From positions 34,282 to 98,281 of the forward strand of contig JAJQFD010000041.1 in NCBI GenBank assembly GCA_021201335.1: a stretch of DNA of 64,000 bases, in the 5' to 3' direction. The notes under the pieces are model-generated. The model had not been told where the DNA came from, did no database searches, and saw nothing but the letters and a program-made list of their open reading frames with translations. This stretch comes from Bacteroides sp. GTDB lineage: Bacteria > Bacteroidota > Bacteroidia > Bacteroidales > Bacteroidaceae. Below are positions 42,601 to 52,031 of this stretch, piece by piece; the first letter of the stretch is position 1, and each line of letters starts with the position of its first letter. The position numbers were made by a program, and so were the translations under genes.

Positions 42601-45600
42601 AACTTCGATATGCTCGGAGTATCTACTCCGGCAGGTGACAGTTACGGAGCCGTTGAAGGCGATGAAATGAATGTATATATCCAGAATGGAAACTCATATG
42701 ATGCACTTCGAACCTTTACGTATGGCAATGACGGAAAATGGACAACCACTTCTCCTTTGTACTGGGACGAGATCCCTACTACGCCGATTAACCTGAGAGC
42801 CTCCATTACCCCCCGAGAACCAGCCAAGAATGATACTCAGATACCTGACATCTTAATAGCAACCCCTTTGAATGTGGATAGAAACACACCGGCGGAGTTC
42901 GTATTCAACCATGCCGGTTCGAAAGTTTCAGTGGTACTTCAGTCTGGCTTCTTCACTGCGGATGAGTTAAGTGCAGCAACCATCTTACTACCCAATTATT
43001 ATACCGGCGGTACTGAACAAAATGGTGCCTTTGTTCCGGGAACTACCCGTCAGAATGTATTGATTGACAGGACAGACCCCGACGATCAGTTTGCTATTAT
43101 TCAACCACAAAACATTACCGCAAACGGAGATTTAGTAACGGTGGAGATTGCAGGAAGAACCTTTACCGCAAAAGCTCCGGCTGGTGGACTTGCTTTAGAA
43201 GCGGGAGTAGCTCATAGATTGGTACTTACCATGAATGATAACGGTATAAGTGTGAGCGCCCGGGTCGTTGACTGGGAAAATGCAGAACCCAATAACTTTG
43301 ATTTATTGGGAGTATCTACTCCTGCCGGAGACAGCCAAGGAGTAACCGCCGGAGATCAGATGAAAGTATTCATCCAAAACGGCTTGGATTACGACGACCT
43401 GCGAACCTTTACATACGGTGCAGACGGAAAATGGACCACTACTCCACCCGTTTACTGGGATGAAATGCCTGCCGACCAAGTTAATTTAAGAGCAACACTT
43501 GTAGCCAAAGAATCTGCCAAGAATGAAACGCAAATACCCGACATTATGGTTGCTAGCCCTCTGAGTGTGGAAAGAAACCAGCCTGCGGAATTCGTATTCA
43601 CTCATGTGGGCTCTAAAGTAACAGTAGTACTCCAGTCTGGTTACTTCACCCAGGCTCAAATGGATGCCGCTACAATTCTTCTTCCTAATTACTTCATTGG
43701 AGGAACAGAAGATAAAGGAATATTCACTCCGGGAACTACACGCAGAAACGTAATTGTCGACCGCACAGACGTAAATAACAGTTTGGCCATTATCCAACCC
43801 CAATCGATAACAGCGAACGGATCATTGGTTACCGTGCAAATTGCAGGAAGAAGCTTTACTGCCAATGCTCCTGCTACCGGCTATACTTACGAAGCGGGAG
43901 TAGCCTACAGACTCATTCTTACGATGAATAACAACGGCATGACTGTAAGTGCAAGAGTAACAGACTGGGAGAATGCTGATCCAAGTTACTTCGACATGCT
44001 TGGAGTAACCACCCCGGCTGGTGATAGTTACGGAGTTGTAACAGGCGATGCAATGAATGTCTACATTCAAAACGGAAACGATTACGATGCTTTGAGAACA
44101 TATACCTATGGAAGTGATGGGAAATGGGCAGCAACTCCGCCGGTATTCTGGGACGATATATTAACCGATCCGATTAACCTCCGGGCCGCTTTGACACCCC
44201 GGGAAGGAGCCAAAAACAGTACACAAATACCAGATATATTAGTTGCAACCCCCTTAAGTGTGCAACGAAACAGTGGTGCGGACTTTGTATTCAATCATGC
44301 CGGTTCGCGGGTTGTTGTATTCTTACAATCGAATGTCTTTACCCAGGAACAACTGAATGGTGCCACCATTACACTGCCCAGTTACTTTACCGGTGGCCGA
44401 GAAGAAAAAGGAGTATTCATTTCGGGAACTACTCGCCAGAATGTATTGGTCGATCGGACAGATCCAGATGATCCATTTGCCATTATACAACCACAGGCTA
44501 TATCACCCAATGGAGCTTTGGTAACGGTAACTATCGGAACCCGTAGTTTCACTGCTACCGCCTCAGCCGACGGCTTTACGTATCAGGCTGGTGTTGCTTA
44601 CAGATTGATCGTCACAGTAAATGAAAGTGATGTGGCCGTAAGTGCCAGGGTAATTGATTGGACTCCCTCGGGCCCCCATGATCTTGAGATTCTGGAAGTA
44701 ACTCCTTCTCTGGAAGACACCGAAGGTGTTGATGTGAATGCCATCATGAATGTGTACAAAAAAGAAGGTGCCGTGTACAATGGCTGGGCCACATTCACCT
44801 ACCAGGGTAACAACCGATGGACACCGAATGCAGCGGTTTACTGGAACACAATCCAGGATCCAAGCGTCGAATTGCGTGCAAGTATTACAGCAGCTACCAA
44901 ATTACATGCTACTCAACTGGATGATATATTGATAGCAGACGATATTAACGTTCCGGTAGGTAACGGAGTTGATTTTACCTTCCGCCATGTAGCCTCCAAA
45001 GCTGTGGTTAGATTGATATCGGATACTTTCACGGATGCGCAATTAGATGGTGCTACCATCACAATGCCTCAATATCAGAGTGGTGGCGTAGAACAGAACG
45101 GACAATTCATTCCCGGACAGGCACTCCAAGATATTATATTGGTGAAAGAAGCTACCCGCAGGCGGGCTTCCAGAGCTGTCAGCCCTACCGCACAGATTGC
45201 TTTGTTCCAATCTCAAACCATTACGGGAGGTAATAACATGTTCAAGGTTTCCATTGGCACAAGAGATTACTGGGCAAAAGCACCAAGCGGTGGCTTTAAC
45301 TTCCAACCGGGAGTAGCTTATGCCATTACCATTCACGTTAATGAAGAAAATGTAACAGTTAGCGCACAGGTTATCGACTGGACAGCGAATAGCTTTGACC
45401 TGAATGCCGTTACCATAGGAACTGAACTCCCAGGTGCATCTTCAGGAATTAATAATGGAGAACAAATGAATGTGTATATCGCCAGTGGAGCTGATCGCAC
45501 CCCATTGTCTACCTTCACTTACAGTGCAGGTTCGGATACATGGACTTCCTCTCCAACTTTGTACTGGGAAAGCATAACAGGTACTCCGGCTTTCTACGGA

Positions 45601-46896
45601 TCTATACTCAGGGCTTCCCGATTTAATGAAACCCAGTTGGATGATTACCTGATTGCGGATCCGGTAACACCTCAGAAAGGAAGAGCTGTAAACTTTACCT
45701 TGAGACATCCCGCCTCCAAAGTGATTGTTCAGTTAAGATCCAGTGACGGAACATTTAGCACAACGGATCTTCAAAATATGAATATCACTCTCCCTAACTA
45801 TCTGATGGGAGGTAACTTTAACAATGGGCTGTTTGAGTTCCCGCAACCCGGTCAAACCGGAACAGTAAATGTAGCCGTTGTTGATAATAACGCAACAGCC
45901 ATTATTCGTCCGCAGACAGTAATGTCAGGAGCAACGGTGGTAAACATCCACGATCCTGCCACTAACCGAAACTATCCCGTTATTTATGCTGCAAACATCC
46001 AATTTACTGCCGGAGTAGCTACCACACTGGTCATTGACATGAAGAAAACCCCTGTTGTATTAAGTGCGACCGCTATCGACTGGGAAGAAGGAAGTACCAT
46101 ACCGTTAGTGCCCACCGCTATTACCATTCATGGAACGCTGGGACAGACCGCCGATTTCTTCAGGGATAAAACGATCCAGACATACCGGCTGGGTGGAGCC
46201 TACAACCCGATTGCTTATACTTATGAACCTGTTTCAGCCGGTAGTACCAGCTATTATTGGCAAGGTGAAACCATGTACTGGGATGACATGAACGGACAAC
46301 CGCTTAATATCACTGGAGTTTATTATCCGCAACAAGCAGATGTACCCAACTTAGGGTCGGGGGTAACTAGCTTTACATGGAATATTCCTTCCAACCAAAG
46401 CAGTGACTATTCCCGTTATGACTTATTAATGAGTAACGTATCCCTGCAACAGCCCGGCTATGTAAACTTTAACTTCAGACATGTATTAAGTAAGGTAAGG
46501 ATTAAACTAGTTAGTAACGAATTTACTGCCACAGAACTCCAGGGAGCAAACGTTCTATTGAATAATTTCATCATCAATGGTTCTGCTTCACTTACGACTG
46601 CTGCAGCTACTGGAGTGAATACCCGCCAGAATATTACTCCATTCACCCACACTGATGGAGCCGAATATTCAGCATTGGTGATGCCGCAAACCATCAATGC
46701 CAATACATCTGTAGTAACAATCACTCTGCCGGGATATCCAAATACACCTTTTACCGGTAGTTTAAGTTCCAACCTGGTATTTGTGGCCGGAAAAGAGAAT
46801 GTAATTACCATTACATTGCAGAAAACAAAAATTGAACTTTCGGCTACTCTGGAAGAATGGACAGCAGGTAGTACAGGCCATATAACTATACAGTAA
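39649..46896 (+). CDS. Giant fimbrillin-domain concatemer lipoprotein (2415 aa)
   Basis: Lipobox VLFSC (Cys21). An N-terminal fimbrillin-like (Mfa_like_1) domain (about 25-290) is followed by six 231-residue units from residue 293 to 1678, each beginning F/Y-D-M-L-G-V-like and containing W..DPINLRA, PDILIATPL, GTTRQNVIIDR and FAIIQPQ. Three more diverged units follow (starts at about 1679, 1916 and 2150). Ordinary fimbrillins carry one or two such domains and polymerise non-covalently. Here about ten domains are in one chain. It is predicted to be a surface-exposed stalk or adhesin in a fimbrial operon. Exact repeat length suggests recent duplication or ongoing recombination. Confidence 0.85.
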   Translation: MNLRNLTLAVLVLLTTVLFSCRDERDSSITGNGTEATFTAGISTRVSDVVWDINDAIGIVMLDHTGRVMSEDKFNTRYYTITAAGNFQPTSPEDILYFPQNGDPVTFKAYYPYSSGLQRNLRIPVSVANQENLSAIDFMSAHHMTGFTKEEPNVILQFHHQLSKVIFKLNIAENVPDLLPEDITLTIQGMKTAGVYDLLNETLTVVEDSDADLILPVRGNPAERTGIVLPRTAGSGVIFNLTTEGGSSFTANMGDDLPLDPGYKYTFNITLQGTEMSVSVTIQDWLEGPTTSYDMLGINTPAGESHGVFAGDQMNVYIQNENDYDLLRTFTYGTDNKWTTDPPVFWDEISNDQINLRAALVPREAARNETQLPDILIATPLGVQRNHGADFIFNHAGSRVVVELQSTFFSAEELAAASLLLPNYFTGGREEKGVFIPGTTRQDVIIDRTDPTDQFAIIQPQAISAGAALIGIGIADKNFTANAPTDGFVFEAGVAYKLILTVNENGVSVSAQVIDWKITEPHYFDILGTSIPADESYGVVAGDQMTVFIQNGNQYDTLRVFTYGSDGTWAANSPIFWDEFEGEAINLKATLAAREEAKNATQIPDIIIATPLSVPRNEGANFVLNHAASRMVVELRSTFYSEGELNAATISLPNYMTGSRELNGEFIPGNTRQNVIVDRSNPSDQFALIQPQPISPNAGLVTLGINGKSFTADTGTDGFNYEAGTAYKLILTVNENGISVSARVIDWQSTEPQYFDMLGVSTPAGESVGVVAGDQMNVFIQRGNDYELLTTFTFGNDGKWTPASPIYWDAIQTDAVNLRASLVPRESAKNETQIPDILVAAPLSVQKNQGAEFEFRHAGSRVVVQLNSTFFTAEQLQAATILLPNYFTGGSEATGVFTPGTTRQNVIIDRTNPDDQFAIIQPQAITANGALVTIQIAGRTITANAPAEGFTYQEGVAYKLILTANDNGMTASARIIDWENAEPNNFDMLGVSTPAGDSYGAVEGDEMNVYIQNGNSYDALRTFTYGNDGKWTTTSPLYWDEIPTTPINLRASITPREPAKNDTQIPDILIATPLNVDRNTPAEFVFNHAGSKVSVVLQSGFFTADELSAATILLPNYYTGGTEQNGAFVPGTTRQNVLIDRTDPDDQFAIIQPQNITANGDLVTVEIAGRTFTAKAPAGGLALEAGVAHRLVLTMNDNGISVSARVVDWENAEPNNFDLLGVSTPAGDSQGVTAGDQMKVFIQNGLDYDDLRTFTYGADGKWTTTPPVYWDEMPADQVNLRATLVAKESAKNETQIPDIMVASPLSVERNQPAEFVFTHVGSKVTVVLQSGYFTQAQMDAATILLPNYFIGGTEDKGIFTPGTTRRNVIVDRTDVNNSLAIIQPQSITANGSLVTVQIAGRSFTANAPATGYTYEAGVAYRLILTMNNNGMTVSARVTDWENADPSYFDMLGVTTPAGDSYGVVTGDAMNVYIQNGNDYDALRTYTYGSDGKWAATPPVFWDDILTDPINLRAALTPREGAKNSTQIPDILVATPLSVQRNSGADFVFNHAGSRVVVFLQSNVFTQEQLNGATITLPSYFTGGREEKGVFISGTTRQNVLVDRTDPDDPFAIIQPQAISPNGALVTVTIGTRSFTATASADGFTYQAGVAYRLIVTVNESDVAVSARVIDWTPSGPHDLEILEVTPSLEDTEGVDVNAIMNVYKKEGAVYNGWATFTYQGNNRWTPNAAVYWNTIQDPSVELRASITAATKLHATQLDDILIADDINVPVGNGVDFTFRHVASKAVVRLISDTFTDAQLDGATITMPQYQSGGVEQNGQFIPGQALQDIILVKEATRRRASRAVSPTAQIALFQSQTITGGNNMFKVSIGTRDYWAKAPSGGFNFQPGVAYAITIHVNEENVTVSAQVIDWTANSFDLNAVTIGTELPGASSGINNGEQMNVYIASGADRTPLSTFTYSAGSDTWTSSPTLYWESITGTPAFYGSILRASRFNETQLDDYLIADPVTPQKGRAVNFTLRHPASKVIVQLRSSDGTFSTTDLQNMNITLPNYLMGGNFNNGLFEFPQPGQTGTVNVAVVDNNATAIIRPQTVMSGATVVNIHDPATNRNYPVIYAANIQFTAGVATTLVIDMKKTPVVLSATAIDWEEGSTIPLVPTAITIHGTLGQTADFFRDKTIQTYRLGGAYNPIAYTYEPVSAGSTSYYWQGETMYWDDMNGQPLNITGVYYPQQADVPNLGSGVTSFTWNIPSNQSSDYSRYDLLMSNVSLQQPGYVNFNFRHVLSKVRIKLVSNEFTATELQGANVLLNNFIINGSASLTTAAATGVNTRQNITPFTHTDGAEYSALVMPQTINANTSVVTITLPGYPNTPFTGSLSSNLVFVAGKENVITITLQKTKIELSATLEEWTAGSTGHITIQ
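40525..44682 (+). repeat. Six in-frame tandem units of exactly 693 bp
   Basis: Unit starts at 40525, 41218, 41911, 42604, 43297 and 43990, each opening with a codon series for F/Y-D-M/I/L-L-G. The next unit (44683) keeps the phase but is more diverged, and its own length is 711 bp. Identical unit length without indels across six copies points to duplication or homogenisation. Confidence 0.9.
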
Positions 46897-46902
46897 AATA
46901 AA

Positions 46903-47928
46903 ATGATTATGATTAAAGCATATACATACTTAAAAATATTTGTCTGTCTGGTTATTTTCTATGGGTGTGACCAAACTCATACAGGAGTTGACCAGCTGGG
47001 AAATAATGAGATTATGTTGTCCTCTGTAGTAAAGCCAAATGGCTTTACTACTACCCGGGCAACTGATTTCCCCAATAGCGGAAGTATTGGGGTTGTTGCT
47101 GCAACCGAACTAAGCTCTATACCTCATGTTACAATGAACTGGACGAATTATCCGGATATCAGTAACGCCGAAGCAACTGCAACATCCGTAGTGAATGGTG
47201 TTTATTCATTTAACTGGGAAACACAGAAATACTGGCCTTTCGACGGAAGTGACTTGTATTTTATGGCTTATAGTCCTATTGCTACCGGAGATGAGTTAGA
47301 TTATTACCTGAGTACTGATCATGTTTCTCTTTTTATCGCGCTGACCCCCAATATGCCGGACATAATGTATGCCTCCAACAATACCAATCCACAGCCCTAC
47401 AATAAAACAAATCCATTGGTGGATTTGGGACAGTTCAAGCATGCATTAAGCCAGTTAACTATTGAGGTAGTTGCCGGCGAAAATATGCCTTCCAGCATGA
47501 GAGTTAGTAATTTAAGTGTTACGACTCCGGCACGTACCGCATCACTCTCCCTTCCAGATGGAGATAACGGATTACAAATAACTACCGCTTCTATTCCCTA
47601 CACCGGAACACTTGCAAATGGATTGGTGGATTTTCAGAACGGCTTGATAACTAACTGGCTTTATTTATTTCCGGGTACGCAGGATGTGACGGAGATTTCC
47701 ATCACATTAGTTGATACCGCAACCAATCAAACGTTTTCGAGAGATTATATGATGTCTTTCTTTATTAACGAGATGAATGATCCCATACTTCTGGAAAGAG
47801 CGAAGAACACAACTTTACGAATGATTGTGGAAGTTACCGAAGTGGAAAATCCAACATTAACGTTGTCATTGCAAGGATTGATCACCGATTGGGTAGATAA
47901 AGGGAACTTTGGAGTAGTCATTAATTAA
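46903..47928 (+). CDS. Fimbrillin-family lipoprotein
   Basis: 341 aa; a second Met (46909) is an alternative start. Lipobox VIFYGC. Mfa_like_1 pattern: SFNWETQKYWPFDGSDLYFMA, PDIMYASNN and FKHALSQLTIEV in order (residues of about 100-190), the typical strand series of Bacteroidales fimbrillins, then a second beta domain ending LQGLITDWVDKGNFGVV. It probably forms a subunit of the surface fimbria. It follows the giant concatemer gene after 6 bp and precedes the next fimbrillin after 13 bp, so it is co-transcribed. Confidence 0.82.
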   Translation: MIMIKAYTYLKIFVCLVIFYGCDQTHTGVDQLGNNEIMLSSVVKPNGFTTTRATDFPNSGSIGVVAATELSSIPHVTMNWTNYPDISNAEATATSVVNGVYSFNWETQKYWPFDGSDLYFMAYSPIATGDELDYYLSTDHVSLFIALTPNMPDIMYASNNTNPQPYNKTNPLVDLGQFKHALSQLTIEVVAGENMPSSMRVSNLSVTTPARTASLSLPDGDNGLQITTASIPYTGTLANGLVDFQNGLITNWLYLFPGTQDVTEISITLVDTATNQTFSRDYMMSFFINEMNDPILLERAKNTTLRMIVEVTEVENPTLTLSLQGLITDWVDKGNFGVVIN

Positions 47929-47941
47929 GGAGAATGAAGAG

Positions 47942-50077
47942 ATGAAAAAATATACAATCTATTACTTATTGAGTACGCTCCTTGTTCTAGTGTCAGCATG
48001 CAGTAAAGATCAGGAGATAAAAGAACTTATGCCAGGGGAAGTCCCTATTAATCCGATTGCCGTATTGACACGAGCAGACGGATTAGAAAGAAATAATATT
48101 TATATTAAAGCGCTTCAAAATAATTCGAACTATACTTATTTTGATGAGACTCTGGCCAATATACCCGATGGTTTAACAACCAGTGATGCACATAATATCG
48201 TTTTCCCGATAGTTACCCCCTACTATCCGTTAGGAAATGTAGCTATCAATATTTTCGGCTATTCCGGAAAAGCTCCAGACGAAAAAATGCATTTGACCGC
48301 CGGCAAAGATATTACGAACGATGCCATCTTAAGTAATTATGGCAAAAGACAAAGCGATACGGCGGCTGATCCGAATACCGCACCTGGAGGAACATTAGGC
48401 AGCTCGGAAGATCCGGCCGAAATATTGCAGTTTCGTCATGTAATGACACAAGTAATTGTCAATATCGAGCTGGCTACTGGCGAGGTTATTGACCCCGCGC
48501 CCCAGAAAGTCGAGTTTACTTTATCCAGCGGAGCAGTTGCTCAAGGCCGTTACCCGATTAGAGGTGTGGATGTTGAACCTGCGGTTGAAACAAGCGGTAG
48601 TTATACATTATCTCTCGGCACAAATTATCTGGTACCCACAGGAGTAGATCTGGTTGGAAAAACATTAACCACTTTGACGATAGATGACTATGTGGCACTT
48701 CCTGCAGATCTTACTAATTATCAGATCACACCATCCGGTGCCGAACCTACCATGGAATTACTTCCGGGATATTCTTACGAACTAACCCTTACCATCAGCC
48801 GGCTCAAGCTGAACGGCGTAAGACTCCGTAAAATAGACTGGATACCTCATGAAGTCTTTGGCCCCCTCTCCTATACTCCCTATAATTTAGCATTGAATCT
48901 GGGCAGTTACAGTAATACGGATACCGATACGATCAGTAAAGTCGTGTTGATGACGACTGATAACAAACAATACGTTGGAAAATCCAGGAGCGGAAACATC
49001 GAGTTTGTTACCCTGCCGGCAGATGGTACGGTTAATAATGTAACCCTTTATACAGATAAGGGTTTATTAACAACCAATGATATCCAACCCGCTAATTACG
49101 CGGCTGCTCAGTTAACCATGAATTTATCTGCGGGAGGGATGCTAGCTGCTGATCCTTCAAACAATGCAATCAGCGAAGATAATCCTTACATGATAACTAC
49201 TCCGGTTCAGTTTATGAATGTAGCTAAAGACCTGAGTAGTCATTACAGATTGGCTGCTACGATTGATCTTCATACCCTCAATCTAATTGATCAGGCACGG
49301 ATATTCAATGGTTTTGGGGCTTTTACCGGATCTTTCGACGGAAACAGCTATCGCATCGACGGAATAGACATTCAGGCCCCGGGATTATTCGTCAGCAATT
49401 CAGGTACAATAAAGAATATTCGTATATCTACCGGTACGGTGGATGGTACCGGGCAAACTTACGCTGGAAGTTTATGTGGAAGTAACACCGGAACAATTGT
49501 AGCCTGTGTAAATGAAGCCCGGATTATAAATGCTGACGATGCTACGACGATGCAAGGAGGAATCTGCGGATTTAATTCAACCTCTGGACAAATCATTGGA
49601 TGTGTTAACACCGGAACGATTTTATATGGCAATACCGTAGGAGGTATTTGCGGAGAAAATCAAAACCCGTCAGAGAATACTATTATTGCCTGTATCAATA
49701 CAGGAACGCTTAACCCTTCTGCTACCGATCTGGGTTTTATTATCGGAAGAAGTGTAGATTCCGCCAATAATGTTGTTCATACCAGCTTCAGTCTGGTAGG
49801 AAGTGCCCAGCATATCATCGGAAGTGATGAGTACCCCATCGGAACTGGTAATACCGGTTTTATAGATACATCCGCACTGGAACCACTTATTCTTAGGAAC
49901 GGACTACAAGAAGGTTCGACAGAAAATGAGCGTATTATCAACAAACTCAATACGGCACTCTCGACCTATACATCCTGGGGAACTGACTACATGTTTTTCT
50001 ACGATGATCCGACAGATGGATTTGATCCGGATATTGTAACCGGTATTACCTGGCCGGCTCCAATCCAAAGACCCTAA
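47942..50077 (+). CDS. Fimbrillin-like lipoprotein with GLUG-type repeats
   Basis: 711 aa. Lipobox VLVSAC. The N-terminal half has fimbrillin features (ILQFRHVMTQVIVNIEL near 160, LELLPGYSYELTLTI-like strand near 285). The C-terminal half (about 420-620) has GLUG-type repeats (FTGSFDGNSYRIDGIDI, AGSLCGSNTGTIVAC, GGICGFNSTSGQIIGC), common in surface adhesins. It is therefore probably a tip or adhesin subunit rather than a stalk. Tight spacing on both sides (13 and 21 bp) puts it in the fimbrial operon. Confidence 0.78.
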   Translation: MKKYTIYYLLSTLLVLVSACSKDQEIKELMPGEVPINPIAVLTRADGLERNNIYIKALQNNSNYTYFDETLANIPDGLTTSDAHNIVFPIVTPYYPLGNVAINIFGYSGKAPDEKMHLTAGKDITNDAILSNYGKRQSDTAADPNTAPGGTLGSSEDPAEILQFRHVMTQVIVNIELATGEVIDPAPQKVEFTLSSGAVAQGRYPIRGVDVEPAVETSGSYTLSLGTNYLVPTGVDLVGKTLTTLTIDDYVALPADLTNYQITPSGAEPTMELLPGYSYELTLTISRLKLNGVRLRKIDWIPHEVFGPLSYTPYNLALNLGSYSNTDTDTISKVVLMTTDNKQYVGKSRSGNIEFVTLPADGTVNNVTLYTDKGLLTTNDIQPANYAAAQLTMNLSAGGMLAADPSNNAISEDNPYMITTPVQFMNVAKDLSSHYRLAATIDLHTLNLIDQARIFNGFGAFTGSFDGNSYRIDGIDIQAPGLFVSNSGTIKNIRISTGTVDGTGQTYAGSLCGSNTGTIVACVNEARIINADDATTMQGGICGFNSTSGQIIGCVNTGTILYGNTVGGICGENQNPSENTIIACINTGTLNPSATDLGFIIGRSVDSANNVVHTSFSLVGSAQHIIGSDEYPIGTGNTGFIDTSALEPLILRNGLQEGSTENERIINKLNTALSTYTSWGTDYMFFYDDPTDGFDPDIVTGITWPAPIQRP

Positions 50078-50098
50078 ACAGATAAAACAAACCTAAAG

Positions 50099-52012
50099 AT
50101 GAAATATAATATTCAAATAAGTAAATGGTTGATGATGGTGATAATCTTAGCAATAGCCACCTCATGCACCCAGGAAGAAGAAAATACAAAAAATCAGGAA
50201 GGAATGCCATTAAGACTTTCTGTTGCATTGGCTCCTCATACTCGTCTGGCGGAATTACCTTCGCCGGATGCCATGACACAAGATCCCGGAAATAAAGGTT
50301 TAAAGGAAATCGGATTATACATATATTATACTGAAGATTACAATAACGGAGATCTTTCGAAACCTTATATACGAAACCAACGATTTACAGTATAGGACGG
50401 TGAGCTGGTTGCTGCAGAAGGAACCGGAACGGATCAGCTTGTCTATATTTACGACCGGATGACGATAGTAGCTTTTTATCCTTACAATGAAACAATGAGT
50501 CTGGAAGAAAACTACTTTGCCACAAAAGCGGATGAAGATAAGTATCCGATTACCCGGTATGATTATGAAAACCAATATTATATCCCTTATCGGGCTAAAA
50601 CAACCACTGATCCAACCATTGCTTATTATACGGTGCTAACCTTTTATCCCAAGTTTACTTACAAACTGGAAGTGGTAGTCGTGGCAGAAGACAATTCCAT
50701 TTTTCCCGGTGAGATAGAATTGTTATCGGGAATAGATCCTACAACAACACAAGACACCCTGTTAGATGGAAAGAGGGCTACTTGGTACGACATTCGGGAA
50801 AGCAAAGGTCAAGACGGAAGTGGATCTTACGTACAGCAGTATGCAGCTTATATCTGGACAAGAAATGGAAATAAGAATGAGCTCAAAAAAGGAGATATCC
50901 TGTTAAAAAGCAATGAACTTACTTTGATTGCTTCGCAGGATCTATATCCGAGCGAAGATCTGGTTTACCGCTATGGCTATAATATGTCTACCGGAGAAAT
51001 ATTTATTCCTACTTCTTCGGACGTAGTATATGACAAGACATCACTAGCTGCGGTTAATGCAACCGGTGGTTCTTATTACCAGGTCTGTGATATTGATCTA
51101 TCGGGAGGTTGGAATCCTATCTCGCTCATTGGTGGACGGTATGATGGGGGCGGACATCAATTGACTAATATGAATGTAACTGCCACCTCTGCCGAAGGTG
51201 ATGCCGGATTATTTGGAAAAGTACAAGGAAACGCAGTTCTTACTAATGTGAACCTGATTAACCCAATAATTACTGTAAGTAGAGACAGTGCCAGTGTAGG
51301 TGCACTTGTGGGACAGGTTAATACACCTATGACAGAAGCAGAAAAAGAAAAATTGATAGGCAATCTACCGCCCGGATTATCCGAAATAGTAAAAGAAGCA
51401 TTGATTCAGGAACTGCTGGCCAATGCCGGAAACTCTCAATCGAATGTAGCAGGTAATAAAGTAACAAACCCGACTATTGTTGTGACAGGAAAAGACGTAA
51501 AGGTAGAAGGTCTTGCCGGAGAAGCAGGTGAGAAAACAGACGCGGGAGATTCAAAGTCTTCCATCTGGGATAGCGCTGTTGAAGGAGGCTCCATCACCGT
51601 CAATGAAAATCTACCGGCTAATAATAACAATGCGTACATTGGCGGATTTGTAGGCCTCAACCAGGGATATATTGGCCGTACTTATACCAGTGTAGGAACA
51701 ATTACTGCACAGGCAGAAAGCACGGATGAAGATGGAAATCCGATAACCGTAGACAAATACGTTGGCTTTGGAACAATGGGAGATGACTTTACCCCGGAAG
51801 AAGGTGGATTAATCGAAAGCAGTTATGCCGCCCTTCCTGATAACAATAGCGGGGTAACTCAATTATTGAACGGATGGCCTTCCTGGTCAACCTATACAGG
51901 AATCTGGCCCGTTGAAACAACAAGCTGGACAAACGGTCCTTCCAATAGTTTCTGGTATAACATGGGCGCTGCCCACGACACTTATCCTACCTTACAATGG
52001 GAAAGAAAGTAA
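50099..52012 (+). pseudogene. Fimbrillin/GLUG lipoprotein interrupted by in-frame TAG
   Basis: A single frame of 638 codons is broken by one TAG at 50393-50395 (codon 99). Before it: lipoprotein signal (LAIATSC) and 80 residues. After it the same frame continues at once (DGELVAAEG) to 52012, with fimbrillin-like sequence (MTIVAFYPYNETMS) and C-terminal GLUG-type repeats (GRYDGGGHQLTNMNV, GALVGQV). A restart at ATG 50459 would give 517 aa without signal peptide, so export would fail. The cause may be a point nonsense mutation, suppression or sequencing error. It is otherwise a paralogue in architecture of the preceding gene. Confidence 0.8.
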
Positions 52013-52031
52013 AACTTAATTAGTAGAAACA

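Noticed and set aside
43486..44294. Several minus-strand frames in the fimbrillin repeats
   Set aside because: They recur because the 693-bp units recur. They are reverse-strand shadows of the 2415-aa gene.
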